Shown here piece by piece: positions 41,425 to 52,095 of a DNA stretch of 64,000 nt (position 1 is its first letter; each line of letters begins with the position of its first letter). The DNA lies in assembly GCF_024707505.1 (NCBI RefSeq), contig NZ_CP102604.1, forward strand, positions 3,224,001-3,288,000, read 5' to 3'. A program made the translations under genes and the position numbers. This stretch comes from Pantoea sp. SOD02 (lineage in GTDB: Bacteria > Pseudomonadota > Gammaproteobacteria > Enterobacterales > Enterobacteriaceae). The notes beneath the pieces were generated by a model that worked only from the letters and a program-made list of their open reading frames with translations, was not told where the DNA came from and did no database searches.

Positions 41425-43671
41425 TTAACGCCCGCCGCGAATCAAACCGCCTAAACCACGGCGCTCCATAAAGGTGGAGACCAGATGGCGCACTTCCGAG
41501 GCGGTATGTGCAGCCAGTCCATGCTCGCTGAGCTTCTGCGCCTCTTCAAAGTCGAGATGACGCAGCAAATATTTCACACGCGGCACGTTCTTGCCGTTCA
41601 TGCTGAGATGGTGATATCCCATGCCCACTAACAGCGCGACACACATGGGATCGCCGGCCATTTCACCACACAAGCAGAGCTCCAGTTTGGCCTGGCGGGC
41701 TTCGCTGGCGATGGTATGCAGCGCCCGTAGCATCGCTGGATGCAGTGAATCATACAGGTTCGCCACGCGTGTGTTGTTACGATCGACCGCCAGCAAATAT
41801 TGCGTCAAATCGTTGGTGCCGACGGAGACAAAATCCACGCGATCCGCCAGATGCGGGATCATAAACAGCATCGACGGCACTTCAATCATGATGCCAATGC
41901 GCGGCTTAGGAATCACATAGCCGAGCATCTCTTCCACTTCGCGGCCAGCGCGATCGATCAGACGACGCGCATCATCGATTTCGTCGATATGGCTGATCAT
42001 CGGCAGCAGAATGCTTAAGTTGCCAGACGCCACGTCGGCGCGCAGCATGGCGCGCACCTGCACCAGGAAGATCTCAGGCTGATCGAGCGTTAAGCGAATG
42101 CCACGCCAGCCAAGGCACGGATTCTCTTCGCTGATTGGCATATACGGCAGCTGTTTATCCGCACCGACATCCAGCGTACGCAGCGTCACCGGTTTGTCGT
42201 AGAACAGCTGCAGCATGCCCTGATATTGCGCCACCTGCTCCTCTTCGGACGGGAAGCCGTTGTGCAGCATGAACGGAATTTCGGTGCGGTACAGACCGAT
42301 GCCATCCACCCAGTTATCCAGCGCCTGCTCGTGTTCCGGGCTGAGACCGGCATTCAGCATCACCTGAATGCGCTCACCGCTTTTCAGCTCGCCGGGCTGC
42401 TCGACCACGCCTTCAGCCATTTTGCTCAGCGCGTTCTCTTCGCTGATCAAACGCTGATACTCCTGCACCAGCACCGGTTCGGGATCGATCAGCACTTCGC
42501 CGCGATAGCCATCAACAATCAGCAAGCGTTTGTTGAGCTGCGCCGGCAGGATATCCGCGCCCATCACGGTGGGAATGCCCATTGCGCGCGTCAAAATCGC
42601 CGCATGCGAGTTGGCGGCACCGTCGCGCACGACCACGCCCGCCAGACGCTCCTGCGGCAATTCCGCCAATGTGGTGGCGGTGAGTTCATCAGCGACTAAC
42701 ACGAAGCGTTCCGGCCAGGCATTGGTGCCGACCAGTGAATCATCGAGGTGGAACAGCAGACGTTGACCGAGCACGCGCAGATCGCCGGCGCGCTCGCGTA
42801 AATATTGATCCTGCAAGTTGGCGAACTGCTCGGCGAACTTCTCGATCACCGTTTTAACCGCCCACTCCGCTACCGATCCGCGCTCGATCTCGTCAAACAG
42901 ATCCTTTTTCAGGCGCGCATCGGTGAGCAGGTGCGAATAGAGATCGAAGATCGCCGCGCTCTCTTTCTGCACGCTGGCAGCAAAGCGTTTACTGAAGCGG
43001 CGGAATTCGTTGCCGGCCTCGCCCATCGCCAGCACCAGACGCTCGCGTTCACGCTGCACGTCAAGCGTGGAGGCAGCGGAAACCTGGTCGAGCAGCGGCT
43101 GGGTTTCATCCACCCAACCGGGCGCAACCGCCACGCCAGGCGCAGCGGCAATGGCTTTTACCCGCGTTTGACGGAATTGACCGAACAGTTGACCGAGCTG
43201 CGACTGCGACAGCAAGCCCGCCATTTGCGTGGCGAGCGTGACGAGGAAAGACTCTTCGCTTTCATCAAACTGACGGTGTTCGCGCTGCTGGATAACCAGC
43301 ACGCCAAGCAGCTGGCGACGGCTGATGATCGGGACGCCGAGGAAGGAGCGATAGCGCTCCTCTTTAACAGAAGGAATGTATTTGAAGCTGGGATGACTTT
43401 GCGCGTCGGCGAGGTTGATCGGCTCGGCTAAGCGTCCAACGAGGCCAACAATGCCTTCATCAAACGCCAGCGTGACCGTACGACCACGCGGCTTTTTTAG
43501 CCCGCGTGTCGCCATCAGGTAGTAGCAACGACGATCGTGATCGGCGAGATAAACCGAGCAAACCTCGGTTTCCATCGCAAGGCAAATTTCGTTTACCAGA
43601 ATGTCGAGTGCTTCATTCAGACGTGGAGCACTCGCCACTTTCTCTACAATTTCGCGTAACTGAGTGAGCAT
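41425..43671 (-). CDS. ptsP: phosphoenolpyruvate-protein phosphotransferase PtsP (enzyme I-Ntr)
   Basis: First phosphotransferase of the nitrogen-related PTS, passing phosphate from PEP to NPr. It has 748 residues: an N-terminal GAF domain (about 1-165), then the PTS enzyme I domains with the phosphorylated H356 in GAANSHAAILTRAMG and the C-terminal PEP-binding barrel including LCLCGEMAGDP. It starts 12 bases after the rppH stop, so rppH-ptsP form a unit. Confidence 0.96.
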   Translation of the reverse strand: MLTQLREIVEKVASAPRLNEALDILVNEICLAMETEVCSVYLADHDRRCYYLMATRGLKKPRGRTVTLAFDEGIVGLVGRLAEPINLADAQSHPSFKYIPSVKEERYRSFLGVPIISRRQLLGVLVIQQREHRQFDESEESFLVTLATQMAGLLSQSQLGQLFGQFRQTRVKAIAAAPGVAVAPGWVDETQPLLDQVSAASTLDVQRERERLVLAMGEAGNEFRRFSKRFAASVQKESAAIFDLYSHLLTDARLKKDLFDEIERGSVAEWAVKTVIEKFAEQFANLQDQYLRERAGDLRVLGQRLLFHLDDSLVGTNAWPERFVLVADELTATTLAELPQERLAGVVVRDGAANSHAAILTRAMGIPTVMGADILPAQLNKRLLIVDGYRGEVLIDPEPVLVQEYQRLISEENALSKMAEGVVEQPGELKSGERIQVMLNAGLSPEHEQALDNWVDGIGLYRTEIPFMLHNGFPSEEEQVAQYQGMLQLFYDKPVTLRTLDVGADKQLPYMPISEENPCLGWRGIRLTLDQPEIFLVQVRAMLRADVASGNLSILLPMISHIDEIDDARRLIDRAGREVEEMLGYVIPKPRIGIMIEVPSMLFMIPHLADRVDFVSVGTNDLTQYLLAVDRNNTRVANLYDSLHPAMLRALHTIASEARQAKLELCLCGEMAGDPMCVALLVGMGYHHLSMNGKNVPRVKYLLRHLDFEEAQKLSEHGLAAHTASEVRHLVSTFMERRGLGGLIRGGR

Positions 43672-43683
43672 AAAGGGCGTGGC

Positions 43684-44211
43684 CTATCCTCTTTTACGTC
43701 GTTGGGCGGCGTTATTCCGCTGCCCCGCACTCTCCTGCATAGACATCACTACGCCCGCGAATTCTTTCATTACGCGGCGATACACATCGCGCTTGAAAGA
43801 GACCACCTGACGTACCGGATACCAGAAGCTAACCCAGCGCCAACCATCAAACTCGGGCGTGCTGCTGTGCTGCACATTGATTTCCGCGTCACTACACATC
43901 AACTGCAGAAGAAACCACTTTTGTTTCTGGCCGATACACACCGGCTTTGTGTCCCAACGCACCAAACGTTTTGGCAACTTGTAGCGTAACCAGTTTCGGG
44001 TTGAAGCAAGTATTCGAACATCTTTGCGGTGTAAACCCACTTCTTCGAACAGTTCGCGATACATCGCCTGTTCAGCAGTTTCACCCGGATTGATGCCTCC
44101 CTGAGGAAATTGCCAGGAGTGCTGTCCAAAGCGCCTGGCCCACAACACTTGTCCTTGCCTGTTACAGATTACGATACCAACATTCGGGCGGTAGCCATCA
44201 TCATCGATCAC
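43684..44211 (-). CDS. rppH: RNA pyrophosphohydrolase RppH
   Basis: Nudix hydrolase that removes pyrophosphate from 5' ends of mRNA and starts 5'-dependent decay. It has 175 residues, with Nudix box [21 protein letters not shown] carrying E53, E56 and E57 as in E. coli. It is transcribed away from mutH across a long DnaA-box-rich spacer. Confidence 0.96.
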   Translation of the reverse strand: MIDDDGYRPNVGIVICNRQGQVLWARRFGQHSWQFPQGGINPGETAEQAMYRELFEEVGLHRKDVRILASTRNWLRYKLPKRLVRWDTKPVCIGQKQKWFLLQLMCSDAEINVQHSSTPEFDGWRWVSFWYPVRQVVSFKRDVYRRVMKEFAGVVMSMQESAGQRNNAAQRRKRG

Positions 44212-44893
44212 TGGACTACCTCAAAGCTAAATTTGAATAGCCTGATTGTTTCACACTCCTTACAGGCGGTAAACCACTGGATAGCGGGCCGCAGGCGGAA
44301 TAAAAACAGGATAACTCACAGAGATTAGCCAAGTTATAAACAGACGACCCCATTTATCGGCGATCTTATTCACGTTTTCTGTGGATAGCTTTGTGCAGAA
44401 CACGGGAATGAGTTGAATAACCACTTCGGATAAATCTCATCAGCCAGCATGATAACGGCGACAAATACGATATTTTTCATTGGCATAAAACTTATTAACC
44501 GTTAAATCACTATCAGGATCAACGGTTATCCTCCGCTCGGTTTTTTCGATCGGTCAAAGATCCATCACCGACGTTTTTATCCACAGATAATGCCCTAAAC
44601 CTGGTCAAAGAAAGGAAAAAAAGCGTTCAAAACACGAAAGTCAAGGCTGTAAATGGAAACAGGGGTACGGGCAAAGGGGTGTTACCCCACTTTTCTGTGG
44701 ATAACTAGGTTCAACACCTGTTCATTGTCGATAACAAGCTGGGATAACCTGGCCATATCATCGGATGTCCTCATTCCATTGGAATAAAAAAGCACGCTGA
44801 ATCATGCTATTATCACAGTTATTCAACTAACTGCCATGTGGACAAACCCGGCCCGCGTTTACTGTTCACTCTTCAACCAATGTGAGTTTTAGC
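44212..44893. other. DnaA-box-rich spacer, candidate DARS2-like DnaA-reactivating region
   Basis: A 680-base gene-free region between rppH and mutH, the exact position of DARS2 in E. coli. Perfect DnaA boxes: TTATCCACA at 44577-44585 and its complement TGTGGATAA at 44696-44704. One-mismatch boxes: TGTGGATAG 44380-44388, TGTCGATAA 44726-44734, TGTGGACAA 44837-44845; a weaker CTGGGATAA is at 44739-44747. Three same-strand boxes fall within 52 bases (44696-44747). An IHF or Fis site could not be located with confidence. DARS2 promotes ADP-DnaA to ATP-DnaA exchange in E. coli; that role here is inferred from position and boxes. Promoters of rppH and mutH must also lie here. Confidence 0.65.
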
Positions 44894-45580
44894 ATGCACT
44901 CCTCACCGTTATTACCGTCGCCACCTGAAAACGAAGCGGAATTACTGCAGCGCGCACAACAGCTGGCGGGACAGACCTTTGCCGCGCTGGCGGCGCAGAT
45001 TAACCTGCCGATTCCCGCAGATTTGAAACGCGACAAAGGCTGGGTTGGCATGCTGTTAGAGCTGCATTTGGGCGCCAGCGCCGGCAGTAAAGCCGAGCAG
45101 GATTTCGCCCATCTCGGTATTGAGCTGAAAACCATTCCGGTGGATGCGCAGGGCAAACCGCTGGAGACCACCTTCGTGTGTGTGGCGCCATTAACTGGCA
45201 ATAGCGGTGTGACCTGGCAAACCAGCCATGTGCGGCACAAACTGGCGCGGGTGCTGTGGATCCCGATCGAAGGCGATCGTGCCTTGCCGTTAGCCGAGCG
45301 CCGCGTCGGTTCGCCGCTGCTTTGGCATCCGAGTGAAGAAGAGGAGCAACAGCTGCGCGAAGACTGGGAAGAGTTGATGGATATGATTGTGCTCGGCCAG
45401 GTGGAGCGCATCACCGCACGTCACGGTGCCTGGCTGCAAATCCGCCCTAAAGCCGCCAACAGCAAAGCGTTGACCGAAGCCATCGGCGAACACGGCGAGC
45501 CAATCATGACGCTGCCGCGCGGCTTTTATCTGAAGAAAAGCTTCACCGGTCCGCTTTTAGCGCGACATTTTTTACTGTAA
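44894..45580 (+). CDS. mutH: DNA mismatch repair endonuclease MutH
   Basis: Nicks the unmethylated strand at hemimethylated GATC sites when activated by MutS/MutL. With the ATG at 44894 it is 228 residues, and the catalytic D70, E77 and K79 ([11 protein letters not shown]) fall at E. coli numbers, which supports this start; an in-frame GTG is at 44882. The central [17 protein letters not shown] and C-terminal [10 protein letters not shown] segments are family-diagnostic. The E. coli neighbour ygdQ is not found downstream. Confidence 0.96.
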   Translation: MHSSPLLPSPPENEAELLQRAQQLAGQTFAALAAQINLPIPADLKRDKGWVGMLLELHLGASAGSKAEQDFAHLGIELKTIPVDAQGKPLETTFVCVAPLTGNSGVTWQTSHVRHKLARVLWIPIEGDRALPLAERRVGSPLLWHPSEEEEQQLREDWEELMDMIVLGQVERITARHGAWLQIRPKAANSKALTEAIGEHGEPIMTLPRGFYLKKSFTGPLLARHFLL

Positions 45581-45684
45581 ATGCATATTGCTGCCGATAA
45601 TTTTAGGAATGATGCGATTACTCCTAACGACGAAAGCATTTATTACTACACTTTTGCTGTTGAAGTCGCGAGAAGGAGATAAGA

Positions 45685-45903
45685 ATGAAAGGGTTGGTGA
45701 GTGCAGTGGGTTTAGCGTTGATTGCCGTGTTACTGAGCGGTTGTAGCAGTGATTACGTCATGGCGACCAAAGATGGCCGCATGATCATGACAGATGGCAA
45801 ACCTGCCATCGATAAAGAGACCGGATTGGTACAGTACACCGATGAGAAAGGCCATCAGATGCAGATCAATGGTGATGAGGTTTCAACCATCATTGAGCGT
45901 TAA
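45685..45903 (+). CDS. ygdR: small lipoprotein YgdR (DUF903)
   Basis: Lipoprotein of 72 residues: signal peptide with lipobox LLSGC, then the family core [20 protein letters not shown]. It has a strong AAGGAG before the ATG. It is a paralogue of YgdI at 16544; both are close to their E. coli namesakes and function is unknown. Confidence 0.93.
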   Translation: MKGLVSAVGLALIAVLLSGCSSDYVMATKDGRMIMTDGKPAIDKETGLVQYTDEKGHQMQINGDEVSTIIER

Positions 45904-46047
45904 GTGCCAAATTGCCCTGCCTGCACGCGTTTTCCCTTTGTGCAGGCGATTTCCCGAACTTTCCCCTCTTCCTTCCGCGCCGCTTCACACGCTATAGTCC
46001 CAAAGGACACAACATTCCCTTTCATAATGAAAAAAGGATGCCGGCAA

Positions 46048-47088
46048 ATGCACTATCACCGTATTCCCCATAGCACGCTGGAAGTGAGTCAGCTGGGGCT
46101 TGGAACCATGACGTTTGGTGAGCAGAACAGCGAAGCCGACGCCCACGCACAGCTTGATTACGCGGTTAGCAGTGGTATTAACCTGATTGATACCGCGGAA
46201 ATGTATCCGGTGCCGCCGCGCCCGGAAACTCAGGGATTAACCGAACAATACATTGGTAGCTGGCTGAAGAAGCGCGGCAGCCGTGACAAAATCATCCTCG
46301 CCAGCAAAGTGGCCGGACCGGTACGCGGCGCGGATGCGTCGATTCGCCCGAACCAGGCGCTGGATCGCAAAAACATCCGCGAAGCGCTGGATGCCAGCCT
46401 GAAACGCCTGAACACCGATTATCTCGATCTCTATCAGCTGCACTGGCCGCAGCGTCAGACCAACTATTTCGGCAAGCTGGGTTATCAATACACCGATTCC
46501 AGCGTGCCGGTGACGCTGCTGGAAACGCTGGAAGCGCTGACCGAACAGGTGCGCGCCGGTAAGATTCGCTACATTGGCGTGTCGAACGAAACCGCGTGGG
46601 GCGTGATGCGTTACCTGCAGCTGGCTGAAAAGCATGAGCTGCCGCGTATCGTCACCATCCAGAACCCGTACAGCCTGCTGAACCGCAGCTTCGAGGTTGG
46701 TTTAGCGGAGATCAGTCAGCATGAAGGCGTCGAGCTGCTGGCGTATTCCAGCCTGGCATTCGGTACCTTGAGCGGTAAATACCTGAACGGTGCGAAACCC
46801 GCCGGTGCGCGCAATACGCTGTTTAGCCGCTTCACCCGTTACAGCGGCGATCAGTCCAATCAGGCGATTGCTGCCTATGTTGAGCTGGCGAAGAAGCACA
46901 ATATGGATCCGTCGCAGATGGCGCTGGCGTATGTGCGTCAACAGCCGTTTGTCGCCAGCACCTTGCTTGGCGCCACCACGCTGGAGCAACTGAAGATTAA
47001 CGTTGAGAGTTTCAATCTGACGCTGAACGCCGATGTGTTAGAGGAACTGGAAGCGATTCATCGCCAGTTTACCTATCCAGCCCCGTAA
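46048..47088 (+). CDS. tas: aldo-keto reductase Tas
   Basis: NADP(H)-dependent aldo-keto reductase of 346 residues, equal to E. coli Tas. Conserved LGLGTMTFGEQNSEADAHAQ, the tyrosine in DTAEMYPVPPRPETQG and the cofactor-binding IGVSNETAWGVMRY are visible. In E. coli it can suppress tyrosine auxotrophy when overexpressed; its natural substrate is unclear. The ATG at 46048 gives MHYHRIPHS, aligned with the family; longer frames upstream are not supported. Confidence 0.94.
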   Translation: MHYHRIPHSTLEVSQLGLGTMTFGEQNSEADAHAQLDYAVSSGINLIDTAEMYPVPPRPETQGLTEQYIGSWLKKRGSRDKIILASKVAGPVRGADASIRPNQALDRKNIREALDASLKRLNTDYLDLYQLHWPQRQTNYFGKLGYQYTDSSVPVTLLETLEALTEQVRAGKIRYIGVSNETAWGVMRYLQLAEKHELPRIVTIQNPYSLLNRSFEVGLAEISQHEGVELLAYSSLAFGTLSGKYLNGAKPAGARNTLFSRFTRYSGDQSNQAIAAYVELAKKHNMDPSQMALAYVRQQPFVASTLLGATTLEQLKINVESFNLTLNADVLEELEAIHRQFTYPAP

Positions 47089-47096
47089 AACCGTAG

Positions 47097-47176
47097 GGTC
47101 GCCATTCATGGCGACCAGGTGCGCATAAATGCGCACCCTACAATATTCTGCCGTAGGGTCGCCATTCATGGCGACC
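47097..47176. repeat. triple palindromic repeat (REP-like), locus 5
   Basis: Three palindromes in the convergent tas/lplT gap: GGTCGCCATTCATGGCGACC (47097-47116), GGTGCGCATAAATGCGCACC (47118-47137) and a second GGTCGCCATTCATGGCGACC (47157-47176). Orientation alternates, and the first pair is joined by a single A as at locus 2. Confidence 0.87.
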
Positions 47177-47195
47177 TTTTCAATTCCCGCCCAAT

Positions 47196-48386
47196 CTACC
47201 GCCGCCCTTTCCACCACAACACCGCAATCGCCACGGCGAAAATCGCGCCGAATCCGACGCCGGTCGCCACCGCAGGCGCGCCCAGCTTAATCGCCACGGT
47301 ATACAATCCCAGCATCAGCAGCATCGCGGTATTTTCACCGAGATTCTGTACCGCAATCGCGTTACCTGAACCCACGGACTCCTTGCCGCGCTCCTGCAGC
47401 AGCGCATTCAGCGGCACCACAAAGAAACCGCCCAGCGCACCAATCAACATCAGCACCAGATAGGCATTCAGCAAACTGGTTTGCAACGCGAACACCACCA
47501 CCATCACGCCAATCAGCACACCGGCAGGCATGCAGCGACGCACGGTTTGCAGCGTCACCAGTTTTGCCGCCGCAGCCGCGCCAATCACGATGCCAATCGC
47601 CACCATTGCATTCAGCGTGGTTGGGGTTTTGTTGTCGCTGATGCCCAGCGCCACCGGCACCCACAGCACCAGCAGGAAACGTAGCGTCACGCCCGCGCCC
47701 CAAAACAAACTGGTACCGAGCAGTGAGAAACGCGTCTCGCCGTTGCGCCACAGCAGCTTCGTGGCCGCGACAAAACTGCGCAGCATGGCAGCAAAATGCC
47801 AGCTCTGGCCCGGACGCGCCGCCGTCAGGCGCGGAATAAAGATATTCGCCACCACCGCCATCGCATAGGTCATAGCACACACCACCAGCGCGGCCACCAG
47901 GTTCCAGTCCGCCAGCATCCCGCCCGCCACTGAACCCAGCAGAATCGCTGCAATAGTCGAGCCTTCCATCAAGCCGTTAGCTTTTACCAGGCGTTCACCG
48001 CTGGTGATCTCCGTCAGGATGCCGTACTTGGCGGGCGAATAGGATGCCGCGCCAATCCCCACCAGCGTGTAACCAAGGAACGGGTTGAAGCCGAAGCAGA
48101 TGGTCAGCGCGCCCAGCAGCTTGAGGCTGTTGGCGAACATCATCACCCGACCTTTGGCGAAGCTATCCGCCATCTGCCCAACGAACGGCGCGAGCAGAAT
48201 GTAAGTGGCGACAAACAGCATTTGCAGGATTGGCTGACTCCAGTCCGGATAGAACTGATTTTTCAGCACCGCCAGCGTAACGAACAACAGCGCGTTGTCG
48301 CCAAATGCTGAGAAGAACTGCGCCACGATCACTGCCAGCATGTTGCGTGACATTAGCGGTGCATCGTTATTTAACGCCTGGCTCAT
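47196..48386 (-). CDS. lplT: lysophospholipid transporter LplT
   Basis: MFS flippase that moves lysophospholipids, mainly lysophosphatidylethanolamine, across the inner membrane for re-acylation by Aas. It has 396 residues and about 12 membrane helices. It starts with a four-base overlap on the aas stop; together they form the lysophospholipid repair pair. Confidence 0.95.
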   Translation of the reverse strand: MSQALNNDAPLMSRNMLAVIVAQFFSAFGDNALLFVTLAVLKNQFYPDWSQPILQMLFVATYILLAPFVGQMADSFAKGRVMMFANSLKLLGALTICFGFNPFLGYTLVGIGAASYSPAKYGILTEITSGERLVKANGLMEGSTIAAILLGSVAGGMLADWNLVAALVVCAMTYAMAVVANIFIPRLTAARPGQSWHFAAMLRSFVAATKLLWRNGETRFSLLGTSLFWGAGVTLRFLLVLWVPVALGISDNKTPTTLNAMVAIGIVIGAAAAAKLVTLQTVRRCMPAGVLIGVMVVVFALQTSLLNAYLVLMLIGALGGFFVVPLNALLQERGKESVGSGNAIAVQNLGENTAMLLMLGLYTVAIKLGAPAVATGVGFGAIFAVAIAVLWWKGRR

Positions 48387-50533
48387 GCCTGCTCCTCTTC
48401 TGCCAGCTGTTTGAGGCTGACATAGTCCGGTTTGCCGCTGCCCAGCATCGGCAGCTGTTTCATCACGCGAATATCGCGCGGCACCGCCAGTTCTGGTGCG
48501 CCAATCTCACGCGCTGCTTTCAGCAAGGTATCGCGCCCCAGTTCGCTGTCGGTAGTAAACAGCACCAAAGCTTCACCTCGATTGCCGTCCGGACGCAGCG
48601 ATGCCGCATGCTGCTTCTCGTTGGAGGCTTTCAGCGCAATCTGCTCCACAATCTCCAGCGACACCATCTCACCGGCAATTTTGGCGAAGCGTTTCGCACG
48701 CCCCTGAATCTGGCAAAAACCGCCTTCATCAAAGCTGACGATATCGCCGGTGTCGTACCAGCCTGCTTCCATCTCGCCTTCGCCGTTATCGGCGACCGGC
48801 ACTTCCAGCACGCCCGGATTCTCCACGCGCAGATAACCGTTCATCACGTTCGGACCGCGCAGCTGCAGGCGACCGCCCTGCTCAATGCCCGGCACCGAAA
48901 TCAGACGCGAATCCATGCCCGGCAAAATGCGGCCCACGGTGTGATTTTTCGCCGCCATCGGCACGTTGATCGCCACCACCGGCGCACACTCCGTCACGCC
49001 GTAGCCTTCGAGAATACGGATGCCGTATTTTTCCATATAGATCTGACGCGTCGCTTCCTGCAATTTCTCCGCGCCCGCCACCACATAGCGCAGACGCGCA
49101 AAATCGTAAGGGCTGGCGAAACGCGCGTAGTTGCCGAGGAACGTTGAAGTACCAAACAGTACGGTGCAGTTACGGTCGTAAACCAGCTCCGGCACGATGC
49201 GGTAATGCAGCGGGCTCGGATAGAGAAACACCTGCGCGCCGGTCAGCAGCGGCGTAAACAGGCCAACGGTTAAACCGAAGGCATGGAACAGCGGCAGCGC
49301 CGACATAAAGCGGTCGCGCGGGGTGAAATCCGCCACGGTACGAATCTGCTCAACGTTGGCTAGCAGGCTTTTATGCGAATGCACCACGCCTTTGGGATTG
49401 CCTTCCGAACCGGAGGTAAACAGCACCATCGCTGCATCTTCCGGCTGCTGAGCAACCTGCGCACGGCGCGGCATCAGCAGATGCGTCACGATCCACAATT
49501 TGTCCTGCAGCGTAACGGTATCTTTCAGATCTTCCAGATAGATCCACTGCACTTCGTTGAGTCCCTGCGGCAAGTGCCACAGGTTGCCTTTTTCGAGGAA
49601 CTGACGCGAAGTAAAGACGGTTTTCACCTGCGAAGCGGTCAAGGCCGCACGCATGCCATTTACGCCTGCGGTGTAATTGAGCATCGCCGGAATACGGCCG
49701 CGCAGTGAAGCACCAAGAATCGCCGCCGCCGTCACCGTGGCGTTCGGCAGCAGCAGACCGACGTATTCACCTTGCTGGCTGTAGCGTTCGAGAATGCGGC
49801 CCACGCCGAGCGCTTTTTTCAGCAAACCGGTGTAGCTATCCGGCTTAAAGTTGATGTCTTCGATGCACGGTTTCATCGCGCCATAGCGCTGACGCGCATT
49901 GAGGAAAGCTTCGAACAGCGTTTCACGCGGACGCACCGCCATGCGGGCTTCCATCATCACATGATGCAAGTGTTCGCCCGCCAGCGTACGGCGATCGCGC
50001 GCGCGCTTGGCTTCAGGCATCGGGATTACCGTTGGCGGCAGCACCGTTAAGGTGATGCGTGGGAACAGGCGGCGTTTAAACACGCCCGCCAGACGACCAA
50101 ACGGCGTATATTCCGCGCCTTCGATACGCATCGGCACCACGGTGGCACCGGATTTCGCCGCCACAAAGCCCGCGCCGCTGTAGATCTTCATCAGCGATCC
50201 GGTCACGGTGATGCGACCTTCCGGGAATATCACCACCGGACGCCCCTGATTGATCATGCGCACCAGATGTTTGATCGACATCGGCTTGGTGGGATCGAGC
50301 GGAACGAAGTCGATAATCGGCTTCAACAGGCGCATAAACCATTGGTCGCTGATCGACGAATAGACCGCGAATACCGGTTTGACCGGCAGAAACAGCGCCA
50401 CTAATACGCCATCGAGAAATGACATATGGTTGGGGGTGATCAGCACTTTCTCTTTATGCAGTGCCGCGAGGTCGCCGCGCAGTTCCACACGCCATAGCAG
50501 GCGGAACAGGAAACGGAAAAAAGTGAGTAGCAT
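48383..50533 (-). CDS. aas: bifunctional acyl-ACP synthetase / 2-acylglycerophosphoethanolamine acyltransferase Aas
   Basis: Re-acylates lysophosphatidylethanolamine and ligates fatty acids to acyl carrier protein. It has 716 residues: an N-terminal PlsC-type acyltransferase domain with NHMSFLD (H36, D41), then an AMP-dependent synthetase domain from about 200 with the AMP motif [12 protein letters not shown] and later [10 protein letters not shown]. LplT follows. In E. coli the aas locus borders omrAB/galR; here an efflux gene block lies next to it. Confidence 0.95.
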   Translation of the reverse strand: MLLTFFRFLFRLLWRVELRGDLAALHKEKVLITPNHMSFLDGVLVALFLPVKPVFAVYSSISDQWFMRLLKPIIDFVPLDPTKPMSIKHLVRMINQGRPVVIFPEGRITVTGSLMKIYSGAGFVAAKSGATVVPMRIEGAEYTPFGRLAGVFKRRLFPRITLTVLPPTVIPMPEAKRARDRRTLAGEHLHHVMMEARMAVRPRETLFEAFLNARQRYGAMKPCIEDINFKPDSYTGLLKKALGVGRILERYSQQGEYVGLLLPNATVTAAAILGASLRGRIPAMLNYTAGVNGMRAALTASQVKTVFTSRQFLEKGNLWHLPQGLNEVQWIYLEDLKDTVTLQDKLWIVTHLLMPRRAQVAQQPEDAAMVLFTSGSEGNPKGVVHSHKSLLANVEQIRTVADFTPRDRFMSALPLFHAFGLTVGLFTPLLTGAQVFLYPSPLHYRIVPELVYDRNCTVLFGTSTFLGNYARFASPYDFARLRYVVAGAEKLQEATRQIYMEKYGIRILEGYGVTECAPVVAINVPMAAKNHTVGRILPGMDSRLISVPGIEQGGRLQLRGPNVMNGYLRVENPGVLEVPVADNGEGEMEAGWYDTGDIVSFDEGGFCQIQGRAKRFAKIAGEMVSLEIVEQIALKASNEKQHAASLRPDGNRGEALVLFTTDSELGRDTLLKAAREIGAPELAVPRDIRVMKQLPMLGSGKPDYVSLKQLAEEEQA

Positions 50534-50635
50534 GCCAGCTCCTTAGCAGTCGTAAAAAATGGCTCTTACGATGCAGGATCTGGGGATTTTCGACAAGTGG
50601 CGCGGTGATTTAAACGCAATTGCGGCCTGCGGCCA

Positions 50636-50686
50636 GGTGCGCATGAATGCGCACCCTACGTTGTAGGGGCGCCATTCATGGCGACC
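50636..50686. repeat. palindromic repeat pair (REP-like), locus 6
   Basis: GGTGCGCATGAATGCGCACC (50636-50655) and GGGCGCCATTCATGGCGACC (50667-50686, one stem mismatch), five bases beyond the stop codon of the outer-membrane factor gene. Confidence 0.85.
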
Positions 50687-50691
50687 TGGTT

Positions 50692-52095
50692 TCACCGCGC
50701 ATCCACCTGCCATCCGCCGCCCAGCGCCGCGATCAGACCAACGCTGCTGACCCATTGCGTGCTCTGCAGCGACAGCAAACTCTGCTGTGCGCTCAGGCTG
50801 CTGTTTTCGGTGGTGGCGACGTCGAGATAGTCGATCATCCCGGCATCATACTGATTGCGCGTCACCCGCGCGGATTCCTGCGCCGCGTCGGTTGCCGCCT
50901 GCTGCGAGGCGATTTCGCCCTGCAAGGTATTCAGCTGCACCAGATAATCCTCCACTTCGCCCATGCCCGTCAGCACCGACTGGCGATAGCTGGCGACGCT
51001 GGCATCATAGGCGGCGCGTGCCTGTTCGACTTTCGCTGAGGTGGCGCCGAAATCTAACAGCGTGCCGCTCAGTTCCGGTCCCAAAGACCAGACGCGATTG
51101 GGCAGCGAGAACAAGCTATTAATCGCCGATGAACTCACGCCGCCGCTGGCGCTCAGCGTCAGGTCGGGATAATAACCGGCAACCGCCACGCCAACCGCCG
51201 CATTCGCCGCCGCCACGTTGCGCTCGGCGTAGGCGATATCAGGACGGCGCTGCAACAGCTGCGACGGCACGCTGTTCGGTATCGCGGGCATCGCCGCATC
51301 CAGCTGCGCCACCGGCAAGGAGAAATCAGCCGGTGCGCGGCCCAGCAGCAGCGCAATCGCGTGCTCCATCTGCGCCCGCTGCCACTGATAATCCTGCGCT
51401 GAAGCGCGGGCGCTCTCCAGCTGCATCTGCGCCTGCGCTAAAGTGGCGCGCGATTCGCTGCCCGCCGCGTATTTGTTTTGAATTACGGTTAAATAGCGCT
51501 GATAGGCATCGATACTGCGCTGATAGAGCGCGATTTTCTCGTCGATGATGCGCAGCTGGAAATAATCCTGCGCCAGTTCGGACTGCGCGCTCAGAGTAAT
51601 ATTCGCCAGCTCGGCCTTGCTGGCTTCGGCGCTGGCGTTGTTCTCCTCCAGCGTGCGCCGCAGTTTGCCCCACAAATCCAGCTCCCAGCTGGCGCTGAGA
51701 TCGGCGGCATGACTGTTGCTGACGCTGCGTTGTCCGGTGGCGCTGGCGCGGCTGCCACTGCGTGTGCTGCTGGCGTCGTAGCCCACCGACGGCAACAACG
51801 CCGCGCGTGATTGCCCAGCCAGCGCCTGCGCTTCGCGGTACTGTGCGGCGTAGCTAGCGACGTTCTGGTTGGAGATGCTCACCTGCTTCAGCAGGCTATC
51901 CAGCGTGGCATCGTGATACACCTGCCACCATTCACCTTTGCTGTTTGCATCCTGCGGCGTCGCCTGCGTCCAGCCTTTGGCTTCTTTGAAATGGGTCGGC
52001 ATCGCCATCGTTGGGCGCTGATAATCGGGGCCAACTGCACAGCCCGCCAGCAGCATCACGGTGAGCAACGGCGTAATTTTCAGGGACATTTTCAT
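50692..52095 (-). CDS. outer-membrane efflux factor (NodT/OprM family) of the MdtABC-like system
   Basis: RND-type outer-membrane channel lipoprotein, 467 residues, with signal peptide and lipobox LLAGC (C19), GPDYQRP directly after it, and two Outer_membrane_efflux (TolC-like) halves. The signature DLWGKLRRTLE in the first half and the conserved SVPSQLLQRRPDIAYAE turn are present. It starts right after the mdtC-like stop (TAG then ATG), so it is the last gene of an mdtABC-OMF operon. E. coli mdtABC uses TolC and is followed by mdtD instead. The start may also be the ATG two codons on. Confidence 0.9.
   Translation of the reverse strand: MKMSLKITPLLTVMLLAGCAVGPDYQRPTMAMPTHFKEAKGWTQATPQDANSKGEWWQVYHDATLDSLLKQVSISNQNVASYAAQYREAQALAGQSRAALLPSVGYDASSTRSGSRASATGQRSVSNSHAADLSASWELDLWGKLRRTLEENNASAEASKAELANITLSAQSELAQDYFQLRIIDEKIALYQRSIDAYQRYLTVIQNKYAAGSESRATLAQAQMQLESARASAQDYQWQRAQMEHAIALLLGRAPADFSLPVAQLDAAMPAIPNSVPSQLLQRRPDIAYAERNVAAANAAVGVAVAGYYPDLTLSASGGVSSSAINSLFSLPNRVWSLGPELSGTLLDFGATSAKVEQARAAYDASVASYRQSVLTGMGEVEDYLVQLNTLQGEIASQQAATDAAQESARVTRNQYDAGMIDYLDVATTENSSLSAQQSLLSLQSTQWVSSVGLIAALGGGWQVDAR

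Noticed and set aside
44212..44893. Chromosomal replication origin (oriC) because of DnaA boxes
   Set aside because: No 13-mer AT-rich unwinding repeats or dense GATC cluster, and gene neighbours (rppH, mutH) are not those of oriC; a DARS2-like site fits better.
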